Source: Nanoarchaeota archaeon
GTDB lineage: Archaea > EX4484-52 > LFW-46
Assembly: GCA_018897155.1 (NCBI GenBank)
Contig: JAHILE010000035.1
Location: 1-26,796 of the forward strand
DNA length: 26,796 bases
Direction: 5' to 3'
Each line of letters opens with the position of its first letter. The stretch's first letter is position 1. A program made the translations under genes and the position numbers. The notes beneath the pieces were generated by a model that was not told where the DNA came from, searched no databases, and saw nothing but the letters and a program-made list of their open reading frames with translations. Positions 7,014-13,686 of this stretch are shown in pieces.

Positions 7014-7880
7014 TTAATTCAAAACTTTAATCTCCACTGCAACCCGAAAGTTATACGCCCCGATTTCTCCGGCTTTGCGCACTTGGAGAATATCCACGTT
7101 TTTTCCTGCTGTAATGCAACGCGCTTTTATTTTTTCTCCAAGCGCGCCAATTACCTCAACAGGCGCGAATGTATACAGATGAATTATCGCGCCTTTTTTT
7201 GCTTTTGTCAGCGCAAGTTCCAGAAAATCAGCGGCGTTTTTCGGGGCTGGCATGATGATGCGATTGAATTTTCCTTTGATTTTTGGCAAAACTTCTGCAA
7301 CATCGCCAAGCAGTACCTCGATCTTTTCTGCGATTTTGTTCATCTCAATATTTTCGCGTATGTATTCGACAGCATCTGGATTTATTTCTATTGCAACGAT
7401 TTTGACGTTCTTGCGCTTTGCCGGGAGTATTGCAAACGGCCCTACGCCTGCAAAAAGGCAGAGAATCCTTTCGCGGCTTTTTACCTGCGATGCTATGCGC
7501 TCGCGCTCGCCCGAAAGCCTTGCCGAAAAATACGCTTTGCTTACATCGACTTTATATCTGCATCCGCTTTCGCGGTGCACTGTTTCTGTGAATGCTTTTG
7601 GCATGAACTTTTTTGGGATGCCTTCAAACTCACGGGCTCTTTTTGCAACGATTTCCATTTTTGGGATCCTAAAAATACCTTCAACTTCCCCGACTTTATT
7701 AAGAACTACTTTGACATTTTTCTGAACATCAAAAACTGCGTTAGCTATTGCCTTTTTCTTAGAAATAAGCTCATCCGGCAATTCAAGTATCGCGATGTCG
7801 CCGACAACTTCAAATGCGCGCGGAAGCAGATTAAGCTCTGTTTCGCTTAATTTTGCAGATAGTGAGGTTTTCAGGTCCAT
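7014..7880 (-). CDS. trm5: Trm5/Taw2-family tRNA methyltransferase
   Basis: A 288-aa class I SAM enzyme of the archaeal Trm5 group, which makes m1G37 in tRNA and prevents frameshifting. It has the family's middle domain (VVGDIAILELPDEL, residues 26-39; ESGCRYKVDVSKAYFSARL, about 104-122) and a Rossmann domain with FAGVGPF (143-149, SAM loop), EINPDA (165-170) and MPAPKNA (210-216) at the position of the N(L)P catalytic motif. That last motif departs from the classic NLP, so a relative such as Taw2 cannot be excluded. A box A, TTTTATAG at 7901-7908, puts the start near the ATG, giving a leaderless first gene of the trm5-lig-rlmH operon. Confidence 0.85.
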   Translation of the reverse strand: MDLKTSLSAKLSETELNLLPRAFEVVGDIAILELPDELISKKKAIANAVFDVQKNVKVVLNKVGEVEGIFRIPKMEIVAKRAREFEGIPKKFMPKAFTETVHRESGCRYKVDVSKAYFSARLSGERERIASQVKSRERILCLFAGVGPFAILPAKRKNVKIVAIEINPDAVEYIRENIEMNKIAEKIEVLLGDVAEVLPKIKGKFNRIIMPAPKNAADFLELALTKAKKGAIIHLYTFAPVEVIGALGEKIKARCITAGKNVDILQVRKAGEIGAYNFRVAVEIKVLN

Positions 7881-7900
7881 AGAAATACTTTGCCGGAAAA

Positions 7901-7908
7901 CTATAAAA
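7901..7908 (-). promoter_or_regulatory. box A promoter of the trm5-lig-rlmH operon
   Basis: TTTTATAG on the minus strand is centred 24-26 nt upstream of the trm5 ATG at 7880, the spacing of leaderless archaeal genes. Confidence 0.5.
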
Positions 7909-7947
7909 CGATTAAATCGCGCAAGTTTAGGAAAAAACTGTCAAGAA

Positions 7948-7955
7948 TATATATT
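7948..7955 (+). promoter_or_regulatory. box A promoter of the voltage-sensor-like gene
   Basis: TATATATT, centred about 25 nt before the ATG at 7976, predicts a leaderless transcript divergent from trm5. Confidence 0.5.
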
Positions 7956-7975
7956 CGTAAAAAACAATAATTCGT

Positions 7976-8512
7976 ATGACTTGCATGAATCATAAAAAAG
8001 ACAGCCGCATGCTGCATAAAATAGAGCATGCAATAGACGCGGCGATTCCATATCTTCTTGTGGCTCTTATTGTAATAACATCAATTGATATGTTTTATGC
8101 AGAAATGGCGGAACAGTATGCTTTTCAGATAGGGCTTATTGACGAAATCATAATTTCGCTGTTTGTAATCGATCTCTTATTTAAGTATCGGCGCGCGCAG
8201 AATTTTCCGAAATTTTTGAAAAAGAATTGGATTGATATTATTGCAGTGATGCCGTTTTACATGATGTTCCGGCTGGTGGATGAATTTATCCTGGCATCGG
8301 AGGTTGTGAGAGAAAGCCAGCAGACGCTGCATATTGCAGAGGGCATAGAGAAGGAAGCTGCAACTGCTGCAAAGGATATTAAGGGCGCAAAGATGATTAC
8401 GCGTTCAGAGCGGATGCTAAGAGAATTAAGAGTGCTATCAAGAGTTCCTCGTTTTGCAAAAGCCGCGCGATTTTTTGAGAAACCAAAACACTTATCTAAT
8501 TCTTTGAACTAA
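7976..8512 (+). CDS. voltage-sensor-like membrane protein without a pore domain
   Basis: A 178-aa protein resembling helices S1-S4 of voltage-gated ion channels. S1 is near residues 22-42. S2 carries the acidic and charged pattern of VSDs (FVIDLLFKYRRAQ, ~60-73). S3 follows as KKNWIDIIAVMPFYMMFRL (~80-99). After a linker comes a positively spaced segment (RSERMLRELRVLSRVPRFAKAARFFEK, ~141-169) like S4 and its cytoplasmic linker. No S5-pore-S6 follows: the frame stops at 8510-8512. It could be a stand-alone voltage sensor or proton channel, a regulatory subunit, or a truncated potassium channel. A second ATG three codons in is possible. Confidence 0.75.
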   Translation: MTCMNHKKDSRMLHKIEHAIDAAIPYLLVALIVITSIDMFYAEMAEQYAFQIGLIDEIIISLFVIDLLFKYRRAQNFPKFLKKNWIDIIAVMPFYMMFRLVDEFILASEVVRESQQTLHIAEGIEKEAATAAKDIKGAKMITRSERMLRELRVLSRVPRFAKAARFFEKPKHLSNSLN

Positions 8513-8580
8513 ATTTAAGTTTAAACTCATCTTATTTCGTTCGAAGCTTTTAAAGCCCTAAGCTTTAAAAAGCTTCCACT
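8510..8580. repeat. palindromic element copy between the VSD gene and rps19e
   Basis: The arm 8543-8556 pairs with 8562-8576 (14 bp, one bulged A, 5-nt loop). The flanking text AGTTTAAACTCATCTTATTT followed by CGTTCGAAGCTTTT matches the element inside gatB (13402-13437) almost base for base, while the hairpin arms differ but remain complementary. It occupies most of the 108-nt gap, so it may also affect termination or rps19e expression. Confidence 0.65.
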
Positions 8581-8620
8581 CAATAATCATAGAGTGTTTA
8601 ATGCACAACCGTGAATATTT

Positions 8621-9049
8621 ATGAGTGTAAAAGACGTTGATTCAAGAGAACTGATAATTTCAACAGCCCAAGAGCTCAAAAAAACAGAGGGCATAACGCC
8701 TCCTGTATGGGTTCCTTTTGTTAAGACAGGCTCCCACAATGAGCGCGTGCCGGACAACCCAGATTGGTGGTATGTCAGGGCAGCTGCTTTGCTTAGGCGC
8801 GTTGCGATTCAGAATGCGGGCGTGTCAAGGCTTAGGAAAGCTTACGGCGGTCGAAAAAACCGCGGATACAAGCCGGAAAAGAAAGTGCAGGCATCAGGAA
8901 ACATAATCCGGAAAATCCTTCAGCAGCTTGAAGCGGCAAAATTTGTCAAAAAGAGTAAGAAAGGCCGCCAGATAACTGCAACAGGTCAGAAGTTTCTTGA
9001 CAAGGTGGCAAAGAACCTTCCGAAACAAGAAGAGAAAGCTGCACAATAG
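8621..9049 (+). CDS. rps19e: 30S ribosomal protein S19e
   Basis: A 142-aa archaeal/eukaryotic small-subunit protein. Family features are the early VWVPFVKTG region, DWWYVRAAALLRR, SRLRKAYGGRKNRG (~67-80, the basic conserved block) and a C-terminal winged-helix-like part (IIRKILQQLEAAKFVKKSKKGR). It opens a translation cluster that continues with PDCD5, L39e and L31e, an order common in archaea. No strong box A is visible; the AT-rich stretch before the ATG includes the palindromic element. Confidence 0.97.
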   Translation: MSVKDVDSRELIISTAQELKKTEGITPPVWVPFVKTGSHNERVPDNPDWWYVRAAALLRRVAIQNAGVSRLRKAYGGRKNRGYKPEKKVQASGNIIRKILQQLEAAKFVKKSKKGRQITATGQKFLDKVAKNLPKQEEKAAQ

Positions 9050-9089
9050 ATTTATCTTTCCTTATTTCATTTTTACTGCAAGATTGATG

Positions 9090-9097
9090 TATATAAT
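9090..9097 (+). promoter_or_regulatory. possible box A upstream of the PDCD5 gene
   Basis: TATATAAT lies about 60 nt before the PDCD5-family ATG, in the 100-nt gap after rps19e. It would give a leader of about 30 nt. Confidence 0.4.
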
Positions 9098-9152
9098 ATA
9101 TTGCAATAAAAAGCTTGAAAATCGGACATTAGTTTAGATTTTCATGATATTT

Positions 9153-9488
9153 ATGCCGGACGAACTTGAAGAATTAAGGAAGCGGCGCATGCAGGAATAT
9201 ACCGCAATGCAAAACCAGCAGATGGGTGCTCAAATGGCGATGCAGCAGCAAGCGGCTGAATTACAATCGCAGCTGAAAATGATAATGCCGCAAATATTGT
9301 CTCCTGAAGCGCGCCAGCGCATATCCAATATTCGCGCAGCAAAGCCGGATTTTGCGATGCAAATCGAGCTTTATCTCGTCCAGCTTTTTCAGGCGGGGCA
9401 GATAAGAAAGCCGCTGATTGATGATGAATTGCGCGCGATTTTAGACAAGCTGGTGCAGAAGAAGGAGACGAAGATTATTCGACGATAG
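9153..9488 (+). CDS. PDCD5-family DNA-binding protein
   Basis: A 111-aa small helical protein of the TFAR19/PDCD5 family, found next to rps19e in many archaea and probably nucleic-acid-binding or chaperone-associated. It starts MPDELEELRKRRMQEY, has a Gln/Met-rich helix (~20-45), and ends with the conserved helical core ILSPEARQRISNIRAAKP followed by a basic tail. I chose the ATG at 9153; a frame three codons longer begins at 9144 but is not family-like. Confidence 0.9.
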   Translation: MPDELEELRKRRMQEYTAMQNQQMGAQMAMQQQAAELQSQLKMIMPQILSPEARQRISNIRAAKPDFAMQIELYLVQLFQAGQIRKPLIDDELRAILDKLVQKKETKIIRR

Positions 9489-9496
9489 GTGAGTTG

Positions 9497-9820
9497 ATGC
9501 TCATAAGAGTTGCATATTCGGATAAGCGTTTTCACGAGTTAAAAAGCTTAGAAGATATTGATGACTTCGCAAGTAAAGAATTATTAAATCGATTGAAAAC
9601 CCCTAAAGGATATCGAGCAGTTTTTGGCACCTCAATTGGCGCAGAACCCCATGAAGAAACGGTAGGTCTTGAAAGGGATGGAAGCTATTGTTGGGCTGAA
9701 AAACCGTTATTTTCCAAAGAAAAATATGGTTCCAAAACGGTTACAGTTCAAATATATGATCTGATAAAAGAGAGCAATCAGCAAATAAAAAACATATGTG
9801 ATACTTTTGGATTGAAATAA
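9497..9820 (+). CDS. hypothetical protein inserted in the ribosomal protein cluster
   Basis: A 107-aa soluble protein that I do not recognise. It starts LIRVAYSDKRFHELKSLEDIDDFASKEL and contains an aromatic and glycine-containing middle (GYRAVFGTSIGAEPHEET) and a C-terminal helix. Its codon use is more AT-rich than its neighbours. It lies nine nt after the PDCD5 stop and 14 nt before rpl39e, where archaeal clusters normally have nothing, so it may have been acquired. Translation is likely coupled (TTGATG start region). Confidence 0.65.
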   Translation: MLIRVAYSDKRFHELKSLEDIDDFASKELLNRLKTPKGYRAVFGTSIGAEPHEETVGLERDGSYCWAEKPLFSKEKYGSKTVTVQIYDLIKESNQQIKNICDTFGLK

Positions 9821-9834
9821 TGAAATGTGATTAT

Positions 9835-10011
9835 ATGTCAAAAACAAAAACTCATGGTAAAAAAATGAAACTTGCGAAAGCAGATAGAACTGCCTCGCCT
9901 GCGCCAAGATGGGTCGATATAAAAATATACGGTATGAAGAAGGCGCGATTCAGTTCGCTTAAGCGTTTCAGAAGCAGAACCTGGAAGAAGGGTGCTAAAC
10001 TGCAAGTTTAA
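9835..10011 (+). CDS. rpl39e: 50S ribosomal protein L39e
   Basis: A 58-aa small basic protein of the ribosomal exit tunnel. It starts MSKTKTHGKKMKLAKA, has the conserved PAPRWVDIKI patch (family: P-x-W-V-x-x-K) and ends in RFRSRTWKKGAKLQV. The ATG at 9835 matches the family start; an in-frame ATG at 9820 would add five residues. It is followed at once by rpl31e. Confidence 0.93.
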   Translation: MSKTKTHGKKMKLAKADRTASPAPRWVDIKIYGMKKARFSSLKRFRSRTWKKGAKLQV

Positions 10012-10023
10012 AGGATGATTCCT

Positions 10024-10548
10024 ATGACCACTGTAAAAACACCAAGATTATATACGATACCATTAACGGATGCATGGAAAAGTCCTTACAAGAGAAGGGC
10101 AAAGAAAGCAGTTGCGCTTATCCAGAAATTTGCAGAAAGACACATGAAGGCAGACCCGAAGAATGTGTGTGTTGGAACTCAGCTGAATGAAGCGATTTGG
10201 GCGCGCGGAATCAAATTCCCGCCGAGAAAAGTTAAAGTCCAGGCAGTTCCGCAGGAAATTGATGTTAAAGGCAAAAAGAGCACAAAAGTCTGGATTGAGC
10301 TTGAAGGCGTGAAACTTGAGCTTGAGAAAAAAAAGAAAGAAGCTCCTAAAAAGAAGGACGAAAAGAAAACCGAATCTCCGAAGGTGGATGTTGTTAAAGC
10401 TGAAGTTAAAACCGAATCTTCCAAAGTTGAAGAAAAGAAAGCAGAAACAATGGTTGAGGAGGAGCGAAAGCGCGGCAAAACAGCGGATTCGCGATTGAGC
10501 GACGATGAGAAGAAAGCTGAAGCGCCTAAAGCAGAGGAAAAGAAATAA
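10024..10548 (+). CDS. rpl31e: 50S ribosomal protein L31e with long charged tail
   Basis: The first ~90 residues are L31e: YTIPLTDAW..PYKRRAKKAVALIQKFAERHMK, then VGTQLNEAIWARGIKFPPRKVKV. The rest (~95-174) is a Lys/Glu-rich low-complexity tail of repeated EKK, KAE and KTES units, far beyond the usual L31e length. Within it a block reading RKRGKTADSRLSDD (~146-159) breaks the pattern and is rich in small inverted repeats at DNA level. I chose the ATG at 10024 because AAAGGATGA lies a suitable distance upstream; the ATG at 10015 overlaps that sequence. Confidence 0.92.
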   Translation: MTTVKTPRLYTIPLTDAWKSPYKRRAKKAVALIQKFAERHMKADPKNVCVGTQLNEAIWARGIKFPPRKVKVQAVPQEIDVKGKKSTKVWIELEGVKLELEKKKKEAPKKKDEKKTESPKVDVVKAEVKTESSKVEEKKAETMVEEERKRGKTADSRLSDDEKKAEAPKAEEKK

Positions 10549-10564
10549 ATGTGATTCATATCAT

Positions 10565-10599
10565 GAAAGCTTGAGCATGGGATGTGCTTTCAAGCTTTT
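10565..10599 (+). repeat. hairpin between rpl31e and rps27e
   Basis: AAAGCTTGA (10566-10574) pairs perfectly with TCAAGCTTT (10590-10598), enclosing a partly pairing 15-nt loop. It lies just after the rpl31e stop and is followed by TTC and A-rich sequence. It may be a processing or termination structure. It shares CTTTC...AAGCTTTT with the elements at 8510 and 13398, but too weakly for a firm family call. Confidence 0.5.
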
Positions 10600-10627
10600 C
10601 AAAATAATGTTAATGAGGATGTTGAAA

Positions 10628-10810
10628 ATGGCTCAAAATTTTCTTAAGGTACAATGCGGAAAATGCAACAATGAACAGAAGATATTTAGCAAAGCATCAA
10701 TGGATGTCAAATGCCTTGTTTGCGGTGAATTGCTTTCAAAGCCAAGCGGTGGAAAGGCAATTCTTCAGCCGAACACAAAGCTTCTGGGTGAGCTGAAAGT
10801 TGATAAATAA
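10628..10810 (+). CDS. rps27e: 30S ribosomal protein S27e
   Basis: A 60-aa zinc-ribbon ribosomal protein with VQCGKCNNEQKIFSKAS (C10-x2-C13) and VKCLVCGELLSKPSGGKA (C29-x2-C32). The ATG at 10628 matches the family N-terminus; several in-frame ATGs lie upstream (10607, 10613, 10619). It is the last gene of the plus-strand translation cluster and converges on idsA. Confidence 0.94.
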   Translation: MAQNFLKVQCGKCNNEQKIFSKASMDVKCLVCGELLSKPSGGKAILQPNTKLLGELKVDK

Positions 10811-10820
10811 GTTTTGTTGT

Positions 10821-10919
10821 ATTATCCCTTTCAATAAGGTAATCGGCAAATTCGTTCGCTCGCGCTCTCGGTTTGCAGACTATTCATATATCACGTTCAA
10901 TCAGGTAGTCCGCAAATGC
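10821..10919 (-). repeat. duplicated 3' end of idsA, in frame across the stop
   Basis: 10887-10919 encodes the end of idsA (AFADYLIERDI). 10821-10853, downstream of the stop and in the same frame, encodes EFADYLIERDN; 25 of 33 bases are equal and five of the eight differences are silent. The copies are 66 bp apart, with a 33-bp GC-rich middle (10854-10886) that holds the stop TGA. Only convergent ends of rps27e and idsA lie nearby. Confidence 0.7.
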
Positions 10920-11981
10920 GCTTAAAACATCCTTTGATTTTGATTCCGGAAGTACAGAATCCACATCTTTCCAGGCATCCTTTACTATTTCTTTTGCCCG
11001 ATTTTTTGCATATTCGACAGAGCCATATTTCTTGATGATGGCTATAGCTTCATATATCAGTTTTTTGTCGTTTGTGTGCATGTTCAGTATTTCAATAAGC
11101 CGCGCCTTTTCCTCTTTCGTAGCCTTTTTAAGCGCATGTATTATCATTAGCGTCCGCTTTCCTTCCGTAATATCGCTGCCGATATATTCTTTTATGAATT
11201 GGCCTTTGCCGCTTTCGGCAGTGAGATTAAGTATATCGTCCTGTATCTGAAATGCCACTCCGATGGTCTCAGCAAACCTTCCAAGAAGGAATTCCTGCTT
11301 TTCGCTTGCTCCGGAAAGAGCGGCAGCAAGCCTTGCAGACATTCGCGCAAGGGAGCCAGTTTTTCCGGCACACATCTGAAGATATTTATTTTCAGTGATT
11401 TCATCAACATTTTCAAATCCGCGATGCCAATATATGTCAACTGCTTGCCCTGCAACAGTCAGGCTTGTCAGATCTTCATGATATATTTCATATGCTCGCA
11501 ATAGTATCTTATCATCGATGAAATTTCTGTTTTTCCTAAGGACGAGAGTGGGTATGAAGTACATCGCTTCTGCAGCATTTATTGCTATATCTGCTCCAAA
11601 AATTACATGCGTGCATGGTTTTCCGCGCCGCAGAGCGCTTGAATCTTCAACATCATCAGCCATCAGTGTTCCATCATGCACTACTTCAGGAATTATTACA
11701 AAATCAGAAACCTTTTCAATATCGCCATTAAGCGCTTCGGCAATCATCAGAAAAAGTGCAGGCCTCCATCGTTTTCCACCTCTGTCAAGAAGATCCCATA
11801 TCGGGTTTACAATGGCATTTTGTATTGCCGAAATGCTGTATTCATAACGGGGCTTGCCTATCATAAATTCAAGAGATTTTGAATCTATTTTTCTCGGAAG
11901 GTATTTTTCTATTCTTTTATCTATGAAATGTTTTTTTTCTTTAAGAATTTCTTCTATGTCTATTTTCCCATCTTTAATCAT
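10884..11981 (-). CDS. idsA: polyprenyl (geranylgeranyl/farnesyl) diphosphate synthase
   Basis: A 365-aa trans-isoprenyl diphosphate synthase that condenses isopentenyl diphosphate with allylic diphosphates to make the C20-type precursor of archaeal lipids. GGKRWRP (68-74), the first Asp-rich motif DDVED (109-113) followed by RRGKP, and the second motif QDDILN (247-252) are visible. The second motif ends in Asn instead of the usual final Asp (DDxxN). The protein is somewhat long because of an N-terminal extension of about 40 residues. Box A at 12003-12010 predicts a leaderless start at 11981. Confidence 0.93.
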   Translation of the reverse strand: MIKDGKIDIEEILKEKKHFIDKRIEKYLPRKIDSKSLEFMIGKPRYEYSISAIQNAIVNPIWDLLDRGGKRWRPALFLMIAEALNGDIEKVSDFVIIPEVVHDGTLMADDVEDSSALRRGKPCTHVIFGADIAINAAEAMYFIPTLVLRKNRNFIDDKILLRAYEIYHEDLTSLTVAGQAVDIYWHRGFENVDEITENKYLQMCAGKTGSLARMSARLAAALSGASEKQEFLLGRFAETIGVAFQIQDDILNLTAESGKGQFIKEYIGSDITEGKRTLMIIHALKKATKEEKARLIEILNMHTNDKKLIYEAIAIIKKYGSVEYAKNRAKEIVKDAWKDVDSVLPESKSKDVLSAFADYLIERDI

Positions 11982-12002
11982 ACTCGAGATTTAACCCATT
12001 CC

Positions 12003-12010
12003 TTTATATG
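12003..12010 (-). promoter_or_regulatory. box A promoter of idsA
   Basis: CATATAAA on the minus strand (plus TTTATATG) is centred about 26 nt before the idsA ATG. It lies immediately after the gatB stop (12018-12020), so idsA can be transcribed apart from gatB. Confidence 0.5.
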
Positions 12011-12017
12011 CTTTTGC

Positions 12018-13574
12018 CTACGTTTTCACAAAAAGGGGGAATTTTTTAACCATTTTAATTATTTTTTCCCTCGCGTTTTTTGCATCAACAGCACCTTTTG
12101 TTTCACGCATCAATTGCCCTATAAGGAAGTTCAGTGATTTTTCTCCGCCGTTTTTGTAGTCTTCAACAGCCTTTGCATTTTTGGCAAGAATTCCGGAAAT
12201 TGTTTTTTCGAGATTTAAAGAGCGGTCTATTTCAGATAGGCCGTGCCTTTTTGCTGCCTCAAGCGGAGGCAGTCTGTCATCAATCATTTTCCAAAGTATG
12301 CGTTCTGCAACATCATCAGAATATTTTCCCGACTCAAACATTTTCAGAAGGTCGATAATCCATTCTTGTTTCAGGCCGGAAGTTTTCCAAGTGATGCTGT
12401 TGTAGTTGAGCGTTTTCATAAGCCTCTCAGATATCCATGCGGCAGCGATTTCTACTTTTACGGTTTTTGCAGCACTCTCGAAAAGGTTTGCAAGGTCAAT
12501 TGACGAAACGATGCTTTCGGCAGTTTTCTCAGCGATTTTATATTGCTTGATCAGGCGTTTCCTCTTCGCATCGGGAAGTTCGGGAATCTGTGAGCTAATG
12601 TTTTTTTTAAATGATTCGGATACCTCAAGCTTAGGAAGATCAGGCTCGAAAATATACCCGTATTCTTCTTCAGTTTCCTTTTTTCTGAGAGCTTTTGTTG
12701 TTCCGGAAACATCATCCCATGCCCTTGTTTCCTGTACGATTTTTCCTCCGCGCGCGACAACATTTTTCTGGCGCATGTATTCAAATGCGAGCGCGCGTTC
12801 AACCTCCTTTGCTCCGGATATGTTTTTGACTTCCACGCGTTCGCCGCCGGCAATTGATATATTTGCATCGGTTTTTATTGATGCCTCAGAAGATGAATCA
12901 TAGACGCCTAGATATTCAAGAACCGTCGCGAGCTTGTTGATGTAGAGGCGCGCCTCTTTAGGCGACTTGAAATCCGGTTCGGTCACTATTTCGATTAAAG
13001 GAATTCCCGAGCGGTTGTAGTCCATAAGAACGTGTTTTCCGTCGCCTCCAAGCCCGCCGACATGCACAAGTTTTGCAGGATCTTCTTCCATATGAATCCT
13101 GCGTATTCTGATTTGTTTTTTGCCGCTTTCGGATTCCATTTCTACGGTCCCATCTTTTGCAAGCGGTATTTCGTATTGTGTTATCTGGAAATTTTTTGCC
13201 ATGTCCGGATAAAAGTATGTCTTTCTTGAGAAGTATGTTTCTTTTGCAATGTCGCATCCAAGCGCAATTGACACTTTTGCTGCTAATTCGAAGGCGCGCC
13301 TGTTTGCATTAGGCTTTGAGCCGGGAAGCCCAAGACATATAGGGCAGGTGATTGTATTTGGAAATGCTTCAGCTTTCATATTATGAAACGCCTTATCCTT
13401 GAGTTTCAAGCTCATCTTGCTTTCGCTTGAAGCTTTTGAACTCTTTGAGTTCAAAATTTTGAAGACTGCTGCTTCAAAATGTATCGGATTCTTGCATCCG
13501 CAGAACATTTTTGTGGTTGAGTTAAGTTGTACGTGCGTTTCAAGGCCAATCTTCACAGGGGTATCAAGACTCAT
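12018..13574 (-). CDS. gatB: Asp/Glu-tRNA amidotransferase subunit B (GatB) with in-frame insertion
   Basis: A 518-aa GatB of the GatCAB amidotransferase, which phosphorylates and amidates Asp-tRNA(Asn) and/or Glu-tRNA(Gln). Signatures include VKIGLETHVQLN, CPICLGLPGSKPNANRRA, SRKTYFYPDMAKNFQITQYEIP, IHMEEDPAKL..DYNRSGIPLIEIVTEPD and a C-terminal YqeY-like tail (NFLIGQLMRETKGAVDA). I start at ATG 13574 (MSLDTP), because the 18 residues before it are not family-like and a TTTAAAAA box A candidate lies at about 13603-13610. Residues 30-67 are extra: standard GatB goes from CxC (25-27) to CPxC (77-80) in about 13 residues, here 49. The extra DNA (13374-13487) is three hairpins. Confidence 0.95.
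   Translation of the reverse strand: MSLDTPVKIGLETHVQLNSTTKMFCGCKNPIHFEAAVFKILNSKSSKASSESKMSLKLKDKAFHNMKAEAFPNTITCPICLGLPGSKPNANRRAFELAAKVSIALGCDIAKETYFSRKTYFYPDMAKNFQITQYEIPLAKDGTVEMESESGKKQIRIRRIHMEEDPAKLVHVGGLGGDGKHVLMDYNRSGIPLIEIVTEPDFKSPKEARLYINKLATVLEYLGVYDSSSEASIKTDANISIAGGERVEVKNISGAKEVERALAFEYMRQKNVVARGGKIVQETRAWDDVSGTTKALRKKETEEEYGYIFEPDLPKLEVSESFKKNISSQIPELPDAKRKRLIKQYKIAEKTAESIVSSIDLANLFESAAKTVKVEIAAAWISERLMKTLNYNSITWKTSGLKQEWIIDLLKMFESGKYSDDVAERILWKMIDDRLPPLEAAKRHGLSEIDRSLNLEKTISGILAKNAKAVEDYKNGGEKSLNFLIGQLMRETKGAVDAKNAREKIIKMVKKFPLFVKT
13398..13487. repeat. palindromic insertion inside gatB
   Basis: Three hairpins follow in series: TTCAAGC/GCTTGAA (13405-13411 / 13425-13431), TTTTGAACTC/GAGTTCAAAA (13434-13443 / 13447-13456, loop TTT) and ATTTTGAAG/CTTCAAAAT (13456-13464 / 13472-13480). 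This DNA accounts for the extra residues of GatB. The first half matches the intergenic copy at 8510-8580. The sequences bordering the extra codons share ATxxAxxxTGAAGCA, a possible worn target duplication. Confidence 0.7.
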
Positions 13575-13640
13575 GTTATCACAACAAACTAGGTTGTCTT
13601 TATTTTTAAAAGTTGTTTTTGTTTTCATTTTTTAATAATC

Positions 13641-13648
13641 TTTATATG
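13641..13648 (+). promoter_or_regulatory. box A promoter of the pilus operon
   Basis: TTTATATG lies about 42 nt before the first pilin ATG and predicts a leader of roughly 15-20 nt that carries AAAGGGA as a possible ribosome-binding site. gatB is transcribed divergently. Confidence 0.6.
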
Positions 13649-13686
13649 TAGGAGAAAGTAAATAAATAGCATTAAAGGGATTAGTC

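Noticed and set aside
7083-7850. A 255-codon plus-strand frame opposite trm5
   Set aside because: Its Cys/Phe/Tyr-rich composition is that of an antisense artefact, and trm5 motifs are clear on the minus strand.
13575-13628. 18-residue N-terminal extension of GatB
   Set aside because: Not similar to GatB, rich in Lys/Thr, and overlaps the likely promoter; ATG 13574 gives the family start.
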